The notes: generated by a model from the letters alone, not told the origin. 64,000 bases of DNA from Gaeumannomyces sp. JS-464 (GCA_002197995.1 NGZR01000004.1:2790001-2854000); one strand, 5' to 3'; numbered from the stretch's first letter, positions 1 through 12,806 are shown. Numbers and translations: made by a program.

Positions 1-2413
1 CGTTGCAGAGATTTAGCAAGTACAGGTGATGGGCCAGTAACCGCGACGACCTAATGCCCACAGGGTCGTTCCACGCAGGCACTTCGCCCGAGGGCATATC
101 TTCTACTTCCTAACCCCTATAATCCGATTGGCTTCTCCATTTCTCTTCTTCTTCGCCCTAGATTGTCCGATCATGCCACAGTCATCCCTATTAGTTGCGT
201 GTACCAAATCTTGAACCATCAGAGTGAAAGTGCGACTCGTGCTATGCAGGTTGCCGTTGTCTATAAGCCACCTGTCCACTCGCCCGCCGACCCAGCCACA
301 GACATACATACACCTACACACACCTGCACACCCTTCCACGTCCGGAGACCTGTGTAACTGGATCAGGCACTGTCTCGTTGGGCCTCATCGGGTACAAACG
401 CTCCGATATGCCACAGACAATGGCTATATAAGTTGACCGAGATAAGCCTCGGGCGTCGGCGAGGCCCATTCTACACCAAGACTGATGTCAAGCTGGTGTC
501 GCCACTGCCAGGAGTGTTCCGGGCACCGATGGGGGCAAGGTTTAGTCCTCGGACGTGGCCGATGTCTACGTCCTAGAAGCAAGGTGGGCAAGCAGACCGG
601 ACAGCTCGGAGGCGAGATGCGGCCAGCTGGCCGGCCACACCAAGATTACGCCCGGAGACCAACCCAATTGCCCTCATCACAGTTCACCTCCAATCAATAA
701 TGCCTATCTTCGAAAAGTCGAGCTGTTTCGCTGATGAAACCCCGTCACCGACTTCGGCGCCGCCGACGGGTTTTTGAGAGAACTTCACTTCTGGGATTCA
801 GGAAAGCAGCACATCCAGACAGGGGGGCACTATAGAGTACTCTTGCTCATTTCGGTTGCCGCAGATTTTTTTGCGTGGCGACGGCTTTCGAAATTAATAT
901 TGGTAAGTACGCACATGAAACCAACAGTATCAGTACTAATTTCTCTTCCTCTTTCTTTGCTTCTTAGGTTTTTGTTCAAGGCCAAGCTGCTGAGATGCGG
1001 GTTGTGGAGAGGACGGATAGGATAGTGCGATCTACCCGGGGAATCAGGATCGTCCCTGGCGCAACGAACAGGCCAAGACGCGACCTGCTTCGCTGCCTTG
1101 CAAGGCCTGGTGGTTCAGGCTGCCGATTCATGGCGGACCGCAGGAAGAGCTACCATCAGGCCTGCCTAGGTAGGTACCTACCTAGCCAAGGATTGGAATG
1201 CGGCCGATGGGTGGGATGGAAGGTGGCTTCGGGACCTTCCCCGTCGAAAGCTCCTCGAGTATACCGGTGTGGATCAATGATGGGTGGGCTTGAAGGGAAC
1301 ACGCCGCAGCAGTGGAAGGTCACACTCGCCGGCCAAGCTCAGACGCTCGAGTCCGCAGAGCCAATCGGTGTGCCTGGCTTGTCTCTTTTGGTTGGCGGGA
1401 TGCGTCCGGGGTACATGGGCGGTACCTGTCGCTGACCTGCCCAGACCTCAGCCTTGCCACTCGCGTCGCACGGAATGCGAACCAGCCAGCGAACACACCA
1501 CCCTCCCAGTGAGCCCAGCAGTCCAGGCCTGCACCCGGCCGCGTTGCCTCTTTCGACGTCCTCTGCTTCCCTTCGACACGCTGCTGCTCTGCATTGGTCG
1601 GGGGCTTGTATGTGGGTGCAGGGATCATGCATTCGCCGTGGATCCGGCGCTTCGCCCGGGTTCTTAGATAGCCCAGCTCCCCAGGCAGGCTGCCTTGCCA
1701 GTTCCCCCGTCGTTCCCTCCCAAATCCTCGCTCGTCTTTCTCCCTGCGCGCCAGTCGGTGTGGTGTTTGATGCCCGGGGCAACAAGAGAGATGTTTTCGG
1801 GCTGTAGCGTCAAGCGACGTCCTCTCCTACCGATTGTTGTCTGCAATCTGGATTATCGACTCCGCCGTCGTAGACATCGGTCACGAGCCCTCATTTATCT
1901 GCCGCCCCAGTGCCGGCTTCGGAAGATCTGTCGTTCATGGAGTCTGGAGCCTTGTCGCCTGCGCGGATCTCTCCTGTGCCTAGCGTGAAACAAATCCCCA
2001 ATGGCTTCCCGAGGATGCATGCCCCCACTCCTATCGCCCATTGGTAGCCTTACCACTATTGAGTCCGCAGCCAGGGCGGGAAAAAGTGCCCCTGGAGGCA
2101 TAGTTCGCCTAACCTCGCGGGTCTAGTTCCCGGCGAGTTCAAGCCTGGCCAGGAAATAGGATTATAAAGAACCTGGTTTCTTCTCCTCATATTAACGCCC
2201 CTCCATGTCGGCCACTCTCTTCTAGACCCTGGAGACTGCTGCCGGGTCGGGCGAGCTATCACCTCCCCCACTAGAGCCTTTCCTCTTTTTCTTGTCTCTC
2301 TCCCGTTATATATAGTCGAGTCCCAACCCTTGCGTCTCCTATGGCTCGGCCCGTAATCCCTTTTCACCTGCCTTGCCTTAGCTCCATACGGCTCCGGTTC
2401 CCGAGACGTGATC
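1..2413. other. Gene-free upstream region of the Clr5-ankyrin gene
   Basis: No reading frame here resembles a known family. The open frames are short and overlap on both strands, as expected of GC-rich non-coding DNA. It holds a perfect 20-bp palindrome at 1166-1185. The 3' part is probably promoter and leader of the gene starting at 2414. Confidence 0.5.
1165..1187. repeat. Palindromic CCTAGGTAGGTACC element
   Basis: Positions 1166-1185 read CTAGGTAGGTACCTACCTAG, a perfect 20-bp inverted palindrome built from GGTA/TACC units. The same motif family recurs at several other places in the window, always outside coding exons. Confidence 0.8.
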
Positions 2414-5070
2414 ATGACCAAGACGTGGGATAAGCACAAAGCTACCATCGTCGCCCTATACAAGGCGGAGAATCGGCCCCTGCATGAAGTCCAGACGATA
2501 ATGCGGGAGAGGTTCAACTTCGAGGCATCGTGAGTTCAACGATCCTCTCTTGCCGTATTCCCATAACTTACTTTCCTCCTTTCCTCTCTCCCTCCCTCCC
2601 CTAGCTATATCTCTCATTATAGGTCATAGCTTCACACGAGCCCCTGTAGACACTAACCTCGTCGCAGAATTCGAGCCTATCGGACCCGGTTCGGTAAATG
2701 GGGCCTGCAGAAATACAATGCCAGGCGCCGGCACTCTGTAGCCACATATTTGGCGCGACCACGGCTAGGGAAGACATCACCCTCTCCTCGGCCCCTGGGA
2801 TGTCGAGATCCACCTCCCAGACGAATGCGCCTAGGAACATGTCCATGCCATCTCTCCCAACCATCCCCGCGATGAACCCGTACAGCCAATGCCCCAATTC
2901 CCTCTCCCCCGACACCTCCGAGCTTCCGAGGTGAGTCGAGAGAAAAGCAAGCAAGAGCCCGTGTATTCATCGTTGCTGTGGTACCATAGCTGACCCAAAA
3001 TACCTCTAGCCCTCCTATCAAGTTCGAGCATTCATATCGCTCAGCACTAAGCGAACTCAACGATGACTCCTGCAGCAACTACACTACATCATACAGGAAC
3101 GACTCTAGTCTGTACTACGTTGGGAGCTCGCCTCGAAGCGCCGCGTTCCCTTCGCCTCACATCAGCTACAGTGACGCAACCATGGCTTTGCTCGATGCTA
3201 TACGGCACGACGACGAAGCCACGCTCTGCCAGATACTCGGCAGCTGCCCACAGGCTTCTGCATACACACCTCTCAACGACCATGGATCCACACCCCTACA
3301 CGTTGCCGTCGAACATCGGTCCTCGGCCGTGTTGCCCCGACTCCTGCTTGCACCAGGCAGTCCTAACATGCAAGACCTTACTGGCAACACCCCCATGCAT
3401 TGTCTCTTTAGGGAAACCAGCTGGTGGCAAGAAGAAAAGCTGCTTGCAATGGCCCAGGAGCTATTAGTCAAGACCGACGTCAACATCCGTAACCACTTGG
3501 GGGAATCGCCATTCGACGTTGCATTTGCTCAACTCCGGCCACTGGGCTTGCAGGGCTCGCTGGAACCTGCCACCCCCAACGCCAGCCTCGGCCTCCCTGC
3601 AGGGGCTGGCGATATTTTCCCGCTGGACGCCGTGATGGCGACTATAGTCGATCGCCTGGTCGGCTCGAAAACAGGATACAGCAGCGTGCAACCGGAAGGT
3701 TGGCAGCGGGCTACCGAGTGCCTCTGCGCGCTCCTGGAAGCTGGCGCGCACCCCGACTCGCCCCTGGGTGACATGCCTGTGCTGTCGTACCTCCTCAGCC
3801 GCCCGGCGGCAGAAACGGAAGCGTTTGGTCGTCTATACGAGTTTACTCATCGGCTCGCCAAGTTGGCCGACGCGGCCACCCCTGACTCTCGAGACCTGAC
3901 GGCACTCGACTATGCCATATCGACCCGCCCGCAGGAGGGCATAGTTGCCCGACAGCGACAAGTTATCCAGAGATTGACCGAGTGTTACAGGTTCACTGAG
4001 CGGCACGGCGTCCGCCGCGCCAGCACCAATCCTGCTTCACTCATAGCCTTCGCCACGCAATGGAGTGCGGACGAGGGGTTTCTAGAGTTGTCGATGCAAC
4101 TTGTAGCGGCCCGGGCAGACACCAGCACGCTCATCCTCACCCCATACCCCGAATCTTTCTCGGAGGAGCTGAGATACCTGGTGTCGGTCAGCCAGAGCGA
4201 CGGCGAGCAAGCCGGTCGCCGCCCCTACGGTCTCAAACCCCATGCCCGTTTGGATAGCCTGTGGTCTTCAATCGCGCCAGGAGTGCCGGTGGGCGCGGCG
4301 ATTTGGATCTCGGCCTGCGAACTGGAATCGTGGGAAACAGCCAGAGAATGTAGGTCATTCCCATCATATCCTCTCATCCAACCCCTATTGGCATTGGTGT
4401 GCTGTTTGCTCCACTTCTCGGATTTGGTTCTTGAGCTTTGGAAAACTCTACCCCATGGCTTGCGACTTACGCATGCTATTTTCGGTCCACCGACGCACAC
4501 ACCCTATCGATGCTGTCTATGGTCTGGCCGAGATATTACCCTGAAGCCATATCGTTTGGATACTTTATCCACCTCCATCGTGATTGCGATCCTTGGGCAT
4601 CGCGTTCAATGTGATCGCTCTTCAATACACCTACCCTTTGCCCAGCCTTGGAATATCTCCCCAGATAACATGGACAGGAGGAGGACATTTGAACCGCACA
4701 GCCAAAGGCTTTTTCTGACCTTGGACCGCAATTTCCTCTGCGACATTTAGATCTACGGGCGCTCGAGAAGCTCATGCCCAAGCCGCCATGCCCAACGCAG
4801 CGTCTCCATGACGAGGCCTTTAGGCTGCTGTCAACCAAGTTCCTCGACAACTGGGCGACGGAGTTGAGCGCTTCAGCGGCGCTCCACTACACATCATCAG
4901 ACCCGAGAATAAGGCAGGTTGCAGAGGAATACCTGAGCGTCCTGGCCCTCTGCGCCGCCAGAGGGGAGCACGTGCGGCCCGAGAAGCGCTACTACGACTT
5001 CGTCGGCAAGCTGCCAGCCTACTTCTCGCCCGTGACCGACGAATATCACTCGGGTTACGTGAGGACCTGA
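2414..5070 (+). CDS. Clr5-domain protein with ankyrin repeats
   Basis: Exon 1 (2414-2529) starts MTKTWDKHKATIVALYK and joins exon 2 (from 2668) to give SIRAYRTRFGKWGLQKYN, the typical N-terminal Clr5 domain of fungal proteins. Exon 3 (3010-4349) carries about three ankyrin repeats (DHGSTPLHVAVEHRS, LTGNTPMHCLF, HLGESPFDVAF), a protein-interaction module. Exon 4 (4751-5070) encodes the C-terminus ending at a TGA. Introns are 2530-2667, 2931-3009 and 4350-4750; the last is long (401 nt) and could hide a small exon. The Clr5 part of exon 2 is in a different frame from its 3' half, which does match exon 3, so one base seems to be missing around 2710-2760. With that base the exons sum to 680 codons. 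Clr5 proteins are often regulators or silencing-linked, but no specific role can be given here. A decaying gene is the alternative. Confidence 0.75.
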
Positions 5071-5753
5071 TCACGGCGGGATCTCTCATGCCCGCGCGAA
5101 CGATGGAACTTTTTCTACCCTTCTTCTTTGTCCATTTCTTTTTACCCTTTGCTGCCTTTTGTAACGCTCTGGCGCGCAACGATATGATGACGAATTCATG
5201 TAACGACAGGATATCGACGACAGCTTTATGATGGGAAACAGGACAAACACTCACGTGTAATTTACGGGGCGTTCTTCTGTGGGTTCAACGGAGTACGGCA
5301 CGGCGCTCTGGATCCCTGGAATATCGAGGTTTCGATGATTTGGTGGAGGACTGGGTTCTAGTAATGATGCTGATCGATCTTATCGTGTTGCTCTTCCTTG
5401 CTGTTTCCTTTTTTTCTTCATTCGTTTTATTTCTTTCTCTTTCTTTCTTTCTTTCTTTTTTCTCTCTTCTAATTCCTTCTTCTGCGCCTTGTTCCATGTA
5501 GGTTAGTTAGCTCCCTCGGTTTGCTGCCGCATATTTCGCAGATGCAAACCTACTACAGCTAATTGCAAACGAAGTATGGCTCTTCCATCGCAGCTCCTAT
5601 TTGCAAAACCAGAAACACATTGGATATGTATTAAGAAAAACTTCCATTAAGGCAGCCTAGCCTGTAGGCTGGTATCTTGGTTCAAGCTGAGCAACACCGT
5701 CTATGGGGCGTATTACAGACGGGTTGGTCATACAGGCAGACAGTGAAAACATT
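5071..5753. other. Convergent intergenic region with CTTT-rich tract
   Basis: It lies between the 3' ends of two convergent genes. It holds a pyrimidine-rich CTTT microsatellite at about 5418-5462 and no supported gene. Confidence 0.6.
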
Positions 5754-6866
5754 TCAGCTAGCATCAGGACTCTTCCTGATACCGAGGAAGTAGTTCCCGG
5801 CCTTCTCGGAGCCAGGGATGACCTTCCAGCCCAGGCCCGGAACGTAAACGACTCCCTGGCAGCGCGAGAAGCTGCCCGGGCCGGCCCAGCCCTCGGCTGC
5901 GGGGCGCGAGTCGAACCAGCGCCGGACCTCGTGGGCGTCGACGTACTTGTTCCAGTCGTGGGTACCCGGGGGCACGATGCCCAGGACGCGCTCGGCGGCG
6001 ACGATGGTGACGGCCCAAGAGACCCAGGTGCGGGCCATGGTGCTGAGGACGAGCCAGCCGCCCGGGCGGACCAGGGCGCCGCAGCGCTCGAGGAAGGCCG
6101 ACGGGTTCTCGACATGCTCGACCACCTCAAAGGTCGTCACCACGTCGAACCTGCCGTCGCCGTCTGCTGCTGTTGATGCTGCTGACTGGCCACTGGAGGT
6201 TTGGCCGCTGCTCCCACCGACAATGTCGGCGGCCAGCGCCTCGACCGAGGAGTGCAGGTACGTGAGCTTGCGCTGGACGGCGGGGGTCTCGCGGCCCAGG
6301 TGCTCGCGGGCGACGACTATGACCTCGGCCGAGGCGTCGAGGGCGGTCACAGAGGCAACGGACGGCAGGCGGGCGGCCGACTCGGCGAAGATGCCGCCGC
6401 CGCAGCCGACGTCGAGGTACCTCAGCCCGGTCCTTCCACGGCTGGAAGCAGCAGCAGACGGCGGCGGCTCTGAGGCGTGGCAGTCGCGGATAAAGTCGTG
6501 GCGCAGCGGGTTCATCAGGTGTAGCAGCCTCGAGGGGCCCTGTTTGTCCCACCAGGTCGAGGCCAGGGCGTCAAAGTGCGATATCTCGGTCTGGTTAACG
6601 GTGCTGAAGTTCTGGGGGCTGCCGCTGCTGTTGCTGCTGCTGCCGAGGCGGCTGCTGCTCGGGCCGGCCTCGGTTGAGTATGGGTGTGAGCATGGCCGTG
6701 GTAGTGGTAGTGGCGACGAGAGGCAGCAGCAGCAGGAGTCGGCGCAAGGCCGCTCTGCAAGTGTGGGTGGCTGCTACAGGCGGGACTTGGCCGCGTGCGC
6801 GGAGCTGCCAAACTGAGAAGCCGCGGCAGGGCGGAAGCCAGACCTCCGTCTGAGGGCGGACGTCAT
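5754..6866 (-). CDS. COQ3: Mitochondrial ubiquinone biosynthesis O-methyltransferase (Coq3)
   Basis: This SAM-dependent enzyme performs the O-methylation steps of coenzyme Q synthesis on the matrix side of the inner mitochondrial membrane. The main exon (about 6650 down to 5754) carries the lead-in STVNQTEISHFDALASTWWD, SAM motif I YLDVGCGGGIFAE, motif II FDVVTTFEVVEHV, motif III LVRPGGWLVLST and the UbiG/Coq3 hallmark PPGTHDWNKYV. A separate first exon (6866 to 6778, MTSALRRRSGFRPAAASQFG) is Arg/Ala/Ser-rich with no acidic residue, as expected of a mitochondrial presequence. It joins in phase to the serine-rich start of exon 2, although the acceptor falls in an AGC repeat and cannot be placed exactly (6600-6660). 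No frame break was found. It is head-to-head with RIB3 across 1.16 kb. Confidence 0.85.
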
Positions 6867-8026
6867 TTTTTTTTTCAGGCCCACTTTCCTGGGCCACAGA
6901 ATTTTACCTGATTGTTTGGCCCGTTTGGGGTGCGAATCGACCTTGTCAAACACAAAAGACAGGCTCAATATGTGTTTCCGAGTGAGAACCGGGAAAATAA
7001 GAGACGGCAATGAAAGATGATAATAACGACATCTCAAGGTGCGGGAACGCCCCGTTTTAGTCGCGCCCACGGTGACGATGATATGGCCTATGGGTCGGGG
7101 CAGCCGCACTCCGAGCCCCACCATGTCGGCGCTGGTCGGCCCGTGCGTGCATCAGGGCCAACGTTCACTCACATTCCCTGTTCTTCGCAAGATCTCGGGA
7201 TTACTCAACCGAGTCAGGGTCTGTGGGGGCCCACATGGGAAGAAAAACTAGGCTGGCGGGGTAGCCGCGGCCAGAGTTCCAATCGTGTGCTGAAAGCGAG
7301 CATGCATGGGATTGAATCTTTACGCGGCTGCAAAGGCGTGTTTGTCAGCGGTGGTCAGCCAGTGGATGTCCGCTTTCATAATCCAGGGACAGCTTGTCTG
7401 GTGATAATAAGGCGCAAGTGCTTCCCCATCATGCGGAGACTGGCGGCGGCCTTTGTATTTTTTCCTCGTACTCCTATTCCGGATCCCGGATTGCTTGCAG
7501 CCAGCATTGCTCCCCGGTTTGCCGACATCCCATTGATCACTCAGCCCCAGCCCCATCGGCTTCGGTCTGCTTCCGAGTTACTCGCGAAAAGCGACCCCTG
7601 GACGCCAGTCATCGCATCGGACACGCCGACTGCCAGATCTCTTGGGACTGCGCAGGCAAGAAGGGAGAAAACTATACAATTGCCTCCCTACAGCCTACCT
7701 CTCTAGATACAACACGTCAAACTGTCTCGAAGAATTAGGAACCAGCTCTCTGGGCTACATCTCTTCTTGCTCGCGCCGAGCTCTTACACCCACTGGCCCA
7801 AATTCTGAGCCGAGGGGCGCCGAAGCTCGCCATAAGCCGGTGCTGAATTTAAGCCGAGGCGCCTGCAAAATATTGAGCTCGGGAGTCACAGCACGCGCAA
7901 CCCGGCACCAACAGCGGGCCGCCAGCCAGGTCAGGAGATTTCGGCCATAGCTACTGGCTAAAATCAGCTTGAGCAGCAGCGGCAGCAAATATCTGCAGCA
8001 CAGCAACGCAATAATTCAGAAAAAAG
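6867..8026. other. Divergent promoter region between COQ3 and RIB3
   Basis: The two genes are transcribed away from each other across this stretch. No gene or clear structured element was recognised. It includes pyrimidine/purine-rich stretches near both ends. Confidence 0.55.
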
Positions 8027-8793
8027 ATGCCGTCAACAACAATTTCAAGGTCCAAATTCGACTCAATCCCAGATGTGATTGAGGCCTATAGTGAGCAGAA
8101 ATAACCCCCCACCAAAAAAAAAGGAACCACTCACCAACAACGCATGTGCCCGGCCCAGGGAATGGCGAGTTCGTCGTAGTCCTCGACGACCCGTCGCGCG
8201 AGAACGAGGCGGACCTGATAATAGCCGCCGAGGACGTGACGGCGGAGCAGATGGCCTTCCTGGTCCGGCACTCATCGGGGCTCGTGTGCGCGCCAATCCT
8301 CCCCTCCCGGACCGACGAGCTCTCGCTGCCGCAGATGGTCGACCGCACCGAGGACCCGCGCGGGACCGCCTACACCGTCTCGGTCGACGCCCGCGACGCC
8401 TCCGTCACCACGGGAATCAGCGCCCAGGACCGCGCCCTGGCCTGCCGCCTGCTGGCCGACCCGGCCGCGACTGCACACAGCTTCCGCCGGCCGGGCCACG
8501 TGTTCCCGCTCCGCGCCGTCGAGGGCGGCGTCCGCGCCCGCAGGGGCCACACCGAGGCCGCCATCGACCTCTGCCGCCTCGCCGGAAAGCGGCCCGCCGC
8601 CGTCATCAGCGAGCTCGTCGACGACGGCGCCGAGGTCGCCGACCGCGCCCTGCGCTCCGAGCCCGGCATGCTGCGCGGTGAGGCCTGCGTGGCCTTTGCG
8701 CGCAAGTGGGGGCTCCGCGTGTGCACCATCGAGGACATGATCGCCTACCTGGACAAGTCCGAGGGGACCGTCACTACCAATGGCTCGTCCTAG
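8027..8793 (+). CDS. RIB3: 3,4-dihydroxy-2-butanone 4-phosphate synthase
   Basis: The enzyme converts ribulose 5-phosphate to 3,4-dihydroxy-2-butanone 4-phosphate plus formate, supplying the four-carbon unit for riboflavin. Exon 1 (8027-8090, MPSTTISRSKFDSIPDVIEAY) splices at GTGAGC to exon 2 (8159-8793), creating EAYRNGEFVVVLDDPSREN. The metal/substrate motif DDPSRENEAD, the RRPGHVFPL loop and RRGHTEAAIDL are all intact. The mature product is 232 aa, the usual length for the monofunctional eukaryotic enzyme. The start is chosen because only this short exon supplies the conserved N-terminal helix; the open frame beginning at 8146 starts inside the intron. Confidence 0.95.
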
Positions 8794-9502
8794 GCCACTC
8801 CCTGGTGCTTTTCTCTTGTTTTTTTTTTTTTTCCTGGATTATCATTACTCCCTCCCTCTGTCTCTCCCTCTTCTACTCACTACCGATTTTCAATTTCCTC
8901 CTTCCTGCACTTCTCTTTGGGCATATAGAACGGGGAAACCAACTGGCCGGCGTTCTCATCACACAAACCAAAAGAAAGGAAAGCAACAAAAAGGGCGGCA
9001 CATATGTGAGAGGTTGACTGGCCACGCCGCAAGGCTTGCATGGAACAGGAAAATGTCGGGTCAGCCTGGAGGCATGATTTTTTTTCGTTTTGCCCTTTGT
9101 ATACCTGCAAAGCCATCTCTCTCCGAACTGTCTCCTTTTATACCAGATCTACAGGCAATTACCGCCCGCACCATCTATAAGTACATACTACGCACCCTAT
9201 CCTATTTGCTTAACCCTGTGGAACTATCTCAATGGTTAAAATCTGCACCAGATCTGCCATCGAGGGGCGCGGGCTCGGTGACGTGACGCGGGGGATTTTG
9301 CGCTTATCTTATCAGTGAAACTCTGGCGCAAAATTTGGAGCGAGAGAGAAAAAACCCATTCAACATTCCATGCGCAAAAAATGCCCCTCCACAAGACCTG
9401 ATTATGCGACCGGAACGCCCGACATCGCCGCCCCCGATCACCGCCTACCTCTACAGCTATCCATACTGAGGACAGTTACGGGGTTGGTCTTAGGTCGCCA
9501 AT
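8794..9502. other. Intergenic region between RIB3 and TSR2
   Basis: The genes lie in tandem. The stretch starts with a poly-T/C run at about 8815-8835 and contains no recognisable gene. Confidence 0.55.
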
Positions 9503-10279
9503 ATGGCGTCAAGTTCGAGCGCACAGTCTCCCTCCCCAGGTACAGACTACTACCACTCCTCACTCCTTTTCCTCCCTTGCCCCATTGCGCCAAAAAGTCT
9601 CCTCTAACCCCCCACCACAGAGGCGTGCCAGAACGCGTTCGAGCGCGGCGTCGCCCTCTCGCTGCACCTGTGGGACGGCATGTCGTTTGCGGTGCAGAAC
9701 AACATGGGCGGCGGCGACTCGGCCGACAAGCGCGACTGGGCCGCCGGCGCCGTCGCCGAGCTGTTCCCCGCCATCGCCGACGTCGTCAAGTTCCACAAGA
9801 CCAACGGCGGCGGCGGCGGACCGTCGTCGTCGTCGTCGTCATCGACAACAACAACAACATCAACGGCGCAAGCAGCGGCGGCGACAAAGTCGCCCTTCCC
9901 GGCGCCCGAGGACCTGGTGCAGGACGTCGAGGAGCGCCTGCTCGACATCATGCTCGAGGAGTTCGAGACGGCCGTTCAGGACGACACGGCCTTCGACGTC
10001 GCCGAGCGCATCGTCGGCCTCTGGACCCAGTGCTGCCGCGGTAGGCTGGCCGACGTCGACGCCCTGACCGAGAAGTGGCAGGCCCGCAAGGGCAAGTCCG
10101 TGTCGGGCATGTTCAAGCAGGGCGAGGACCAGGACCAGGACACCGACTGGGACGATACCGACGACGACGACGACGACGACGACATGGACGAGGCCCCCAC
10201 TCTCGTTGCGGAGAAGCGCGAGAAGACCCCGCCAGAGATCGACGAGGACGGGTTCACCAAGGTTACGCGCAAGAAGTAA
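9503..10279 (+). CDS. TSR2: Pre-rRNA processing protein Tsr2
   Basis: Tsr2 family proteins escort ribosomal protein eS26 and support 20S pre-rRNA processing. Exon 1 (9503-9539, MASSSSAQSPSP) joins exon 2 (9621-10279) to read EACQNAFERGVALSLHLWDG, the conserved start of the WGG/Tsr2 domain. The family's LFPAIADVV and DVEERLLDIMLEEFE helices and DDTAFDVAERIVGLW follow. The C-terminus has a run of eight Asp, then the conserved PPEIDEDGFTKV and a basic end. A Gly/Ser/Thr-rich low-complexity insert (SSSSSSTTTTT) interrupts the domain around residues 60-75. Predicted length is 231 aa with no frame break. Confidence 0.9.
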
Positions 10280-10709
10280 TAAATCCAGCGCCAAATACAA
10301 AAGCAAATAAAAAGAGGAAAGAATAAAAAAGAATAAAAAATAAAAAATCAGACCAACCAAACTCGAGTTTGAATTGCGACAGGACGTCTTGGCAGCATTG
10401 GTAAACATTGTGTACAGCGGCACCACCGGCATATTCTACCCAACCCGTGCAGGCTGTGGGCGCGTGGACGGACGTGGTGAGCGAGAAGAAAGCCCAGATA
10501 TCACCCCCGAAAAGGGGCAACGAAAAGAAAACCATTGTTCACTTGATGTCCCAAATCGACAGCTTCGACCAAACCGACGCCCACCCACCAAACGAGACCC
10601 GCTCGCCAACGGTGAAGCAAGAGGTTGATGCTTCTCGCTGGCTGAGAGGTAGAAGCATCATTGGAAGAGTGAATGCATAAAATTAGACCCGGCTGCTCCC
10701 ACGTCCGGC
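10280..10709. other. Convergent intergenic region (TSR2 / BSD gene)
   Basis: An A-rich 3' flank directly after the TSR2 stop (10280-10350) is followed by GC-balanced sequence. No gene is seen. Confidence 0.55.
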
Positions 10710-12296
10710 TCACTCCCAGTCCTCCTCGTCGCTTTCGTCACCCTTCTTGTCCTTGGGGCTGTTGGGCGCCTGGCTAGGTACGCCCGAAGTCGCGCCCACG
10801 ACATCATAGCTGGCCTCGCTGTCAGCCTGCGATTTGACGTCAAGCTCATTAGACTTGCGGTGCTCGGCAGGGGCCTTGAGGGAAGACCGCACGGCGGGCT
10901 TTGTCGGCTGCGGGGGCGATTGGATCGTCATCGAGGAGTCGGTCGATCCGGGCCGCTCCTGGGTTGCCGCTGCGGGCACTGCCGAGCCTGGGGCTGCTGC
11001 CTTGGTCTCCGTTGCTGGCTTGGACGGCCCGGCAGAAGTCGTCGTCTCATCGTCAGAGTCATCTTCGCTAGAATCCTCCTCCTCATCGTCATCATCCTCA
11101 GAGTCCTCATCCCAGCCAACCTCCTCCTCGGCAGATGCAGCTGTGATACACCACGAGCCGTTAGCTTCATGCGCGGTAACAAAAAAACACAGTTTAACGC
11201 CCGTGCGGTTCATGGGTATCTGCCGGCCAACCTACCCTTTAGCAGGTCCCTGCGCCTTGCCTCGGCCGTCTCGATGCTATGCCTGAGGAAGTAGTAGCGC
11301 TTCCAGAAATCCGGGTAGGGAATCTGGTCGGGCACCAACTTCTCCATCGTGGTCCTCAGCTCTGGATACTTGGTCAGATCCGCTGTGATGTCGGTCGTCT
11401 TCTTGTCGATGTCGAAGGAGGACGACCAGGCGGCGTATTCCTCGCTGGCCGGGTCCTTGGAAAAGCTCTCGGGGTTGGTATGGATGACGTGCAGCTGGGC
11501 GTCGAAGCGAGACGTGTGGATCACGCGCTTGCCCTGCGCGTCCTTGCTCTCAAAAAGGACGCCGTCTGCCGAGGGCCCGCCCCGCACGCTTCCGCTCGCC
11601 GCCTCACCGCTTGGGCCAGCGATGCTGATAGATTCGCGGAGGAAGTCGCGGATGTTGGTACCGAACTTGAGCAGGGCCTCGTCGGCGGCGTCCTCAGCTT
11701 TCTGTATGTCCTTCAGCCGCTGGGCGGCGGCAACTTTGAGCCTCGACAGCACATTCTCCGACTCCTTGAGAGCCTCATCGGTCGTCAGTTCCCTCGTGCC
11801 GGCTTCGGCGGTCGTGTCGGTGCCCTTGGAGCCAGCGGCGGACGAAGAGCCTTCGGCAGCTGGTGCTTCGGCGCCCCCAACAAGGGAGAGCCCCCGAGTT
11901 CGGCTGATGATTGTGTTGCGGAGGCTCGAGAAGCCCGTGGTGGCATCCTGGCCCACGTGTTGGGCCTCGCGATAGACGTTCCCGCCCTGTCAAATCGGTG
12001 GCTCGGCGGTGAGTAAAATGCAAAGCGCGGACCGTCTCTCAAAAAGGACCAAGGTTCAGTTGGAAGAGATGGATGCGGCAGAATGACGAGTATCATACCT
12101 GCTTCGCGACGGTGCCGATGAAGCCACCAATCCTGGCACCCCAGGGGCTCGAGGAGAAAGCGCGGTAGGCATCCTGGACCTCTGCGCTCAGGGTGGGCTC
12201 CTCATTCTCGGCCTTCTTCTCGTCCGAGGCCCGGGGGGTGGTCTCGTTTTCCTTGGAGACGGACTTCTCGAGGATTTGATCGTAGGCCAGATCCAT
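10710..12296 (-). CDS. BSD-domain protein
   Basis: Three exons were resolved: 12296-12099, 11986-11236 and 11140-10710, giving 459 aa with all phases consistent. The N-terminus (AYRAFSSSPWGARIGGFIGT) resembles the amphipathic start of fungal BSD proteins. The BSD domain follows as EEYAAWSSSFDIDKK ... YPELRTTMEKLVPDQIPYPDFWKRYYF, with the diagnostic FW-x-x-YF pair. The C-terminal third is acidic and disordered (EDDDDEEEDSSEDDSDDE), ending in an acidic DESDEEDWE tail. BSD domains occur in TFIIH p62, DOS2 and synapse-associated proteins; this layout is closer to the DOS2/SYAP1 type. Its biochemical role is not known to me. Confidence 0.85.
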
Positions 12297-12768
12297 GATG
12301 CCGGGTCGATCAACGAAGGGCTGGCGATTCGGGGCGTTGGGCGGTTGTGTGTGAGGAGTTGCGGTGGTCCAAGTGGCGGAACGAGAACCGATTCAGCGCT
12401 CGGACGGTTGCAGCCGTCGGCGGGTCGCGGCAACGAGCGGGCGGCTCGACAGCTCCAGGTCACGGCTGTTGCGATGGCCAGCGTGTGTGTTTGGGCCGGT
12501 AGAAAGCTGCTGCCCAAGTCGGTGGATGCAATTCGGGGAGCTTGGCCGATTGGCTGCAGCGAGATTGATGTTGGCGCTGTTTGTTAGATGGGGCGGCGAC
12601 ACATGGGAGTCGCTGCGTGTTGAGGTCATGTCACCCAGTGGCGTGGCCCTCGAACAAGCGCCGCGTGCGGATGGTGGTACGTGAAATGCGGGGCAAGCTG
12701 CCCCGTGCGTGCTTTTGCATGGATGCCATCTCTGACCAGTTCGAACTGCCCATTGACACCTCAAGTGG

Positions 12769-12806
12769 CTACCTAGGTAGGTAGGTAGGTACCTACCCGA
12801 CCTACC
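12769..12806. repeat. GGTAGGTACC palindromic repeat
   Basis: ACCTAGGTAGGTAGGTAGGT is followed by its inverted counterpart ACCTACCCGACCTACC, so the site can form a hairpin. It belongs to the same family as the element at 1165-1187. Confidence 0.75.
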
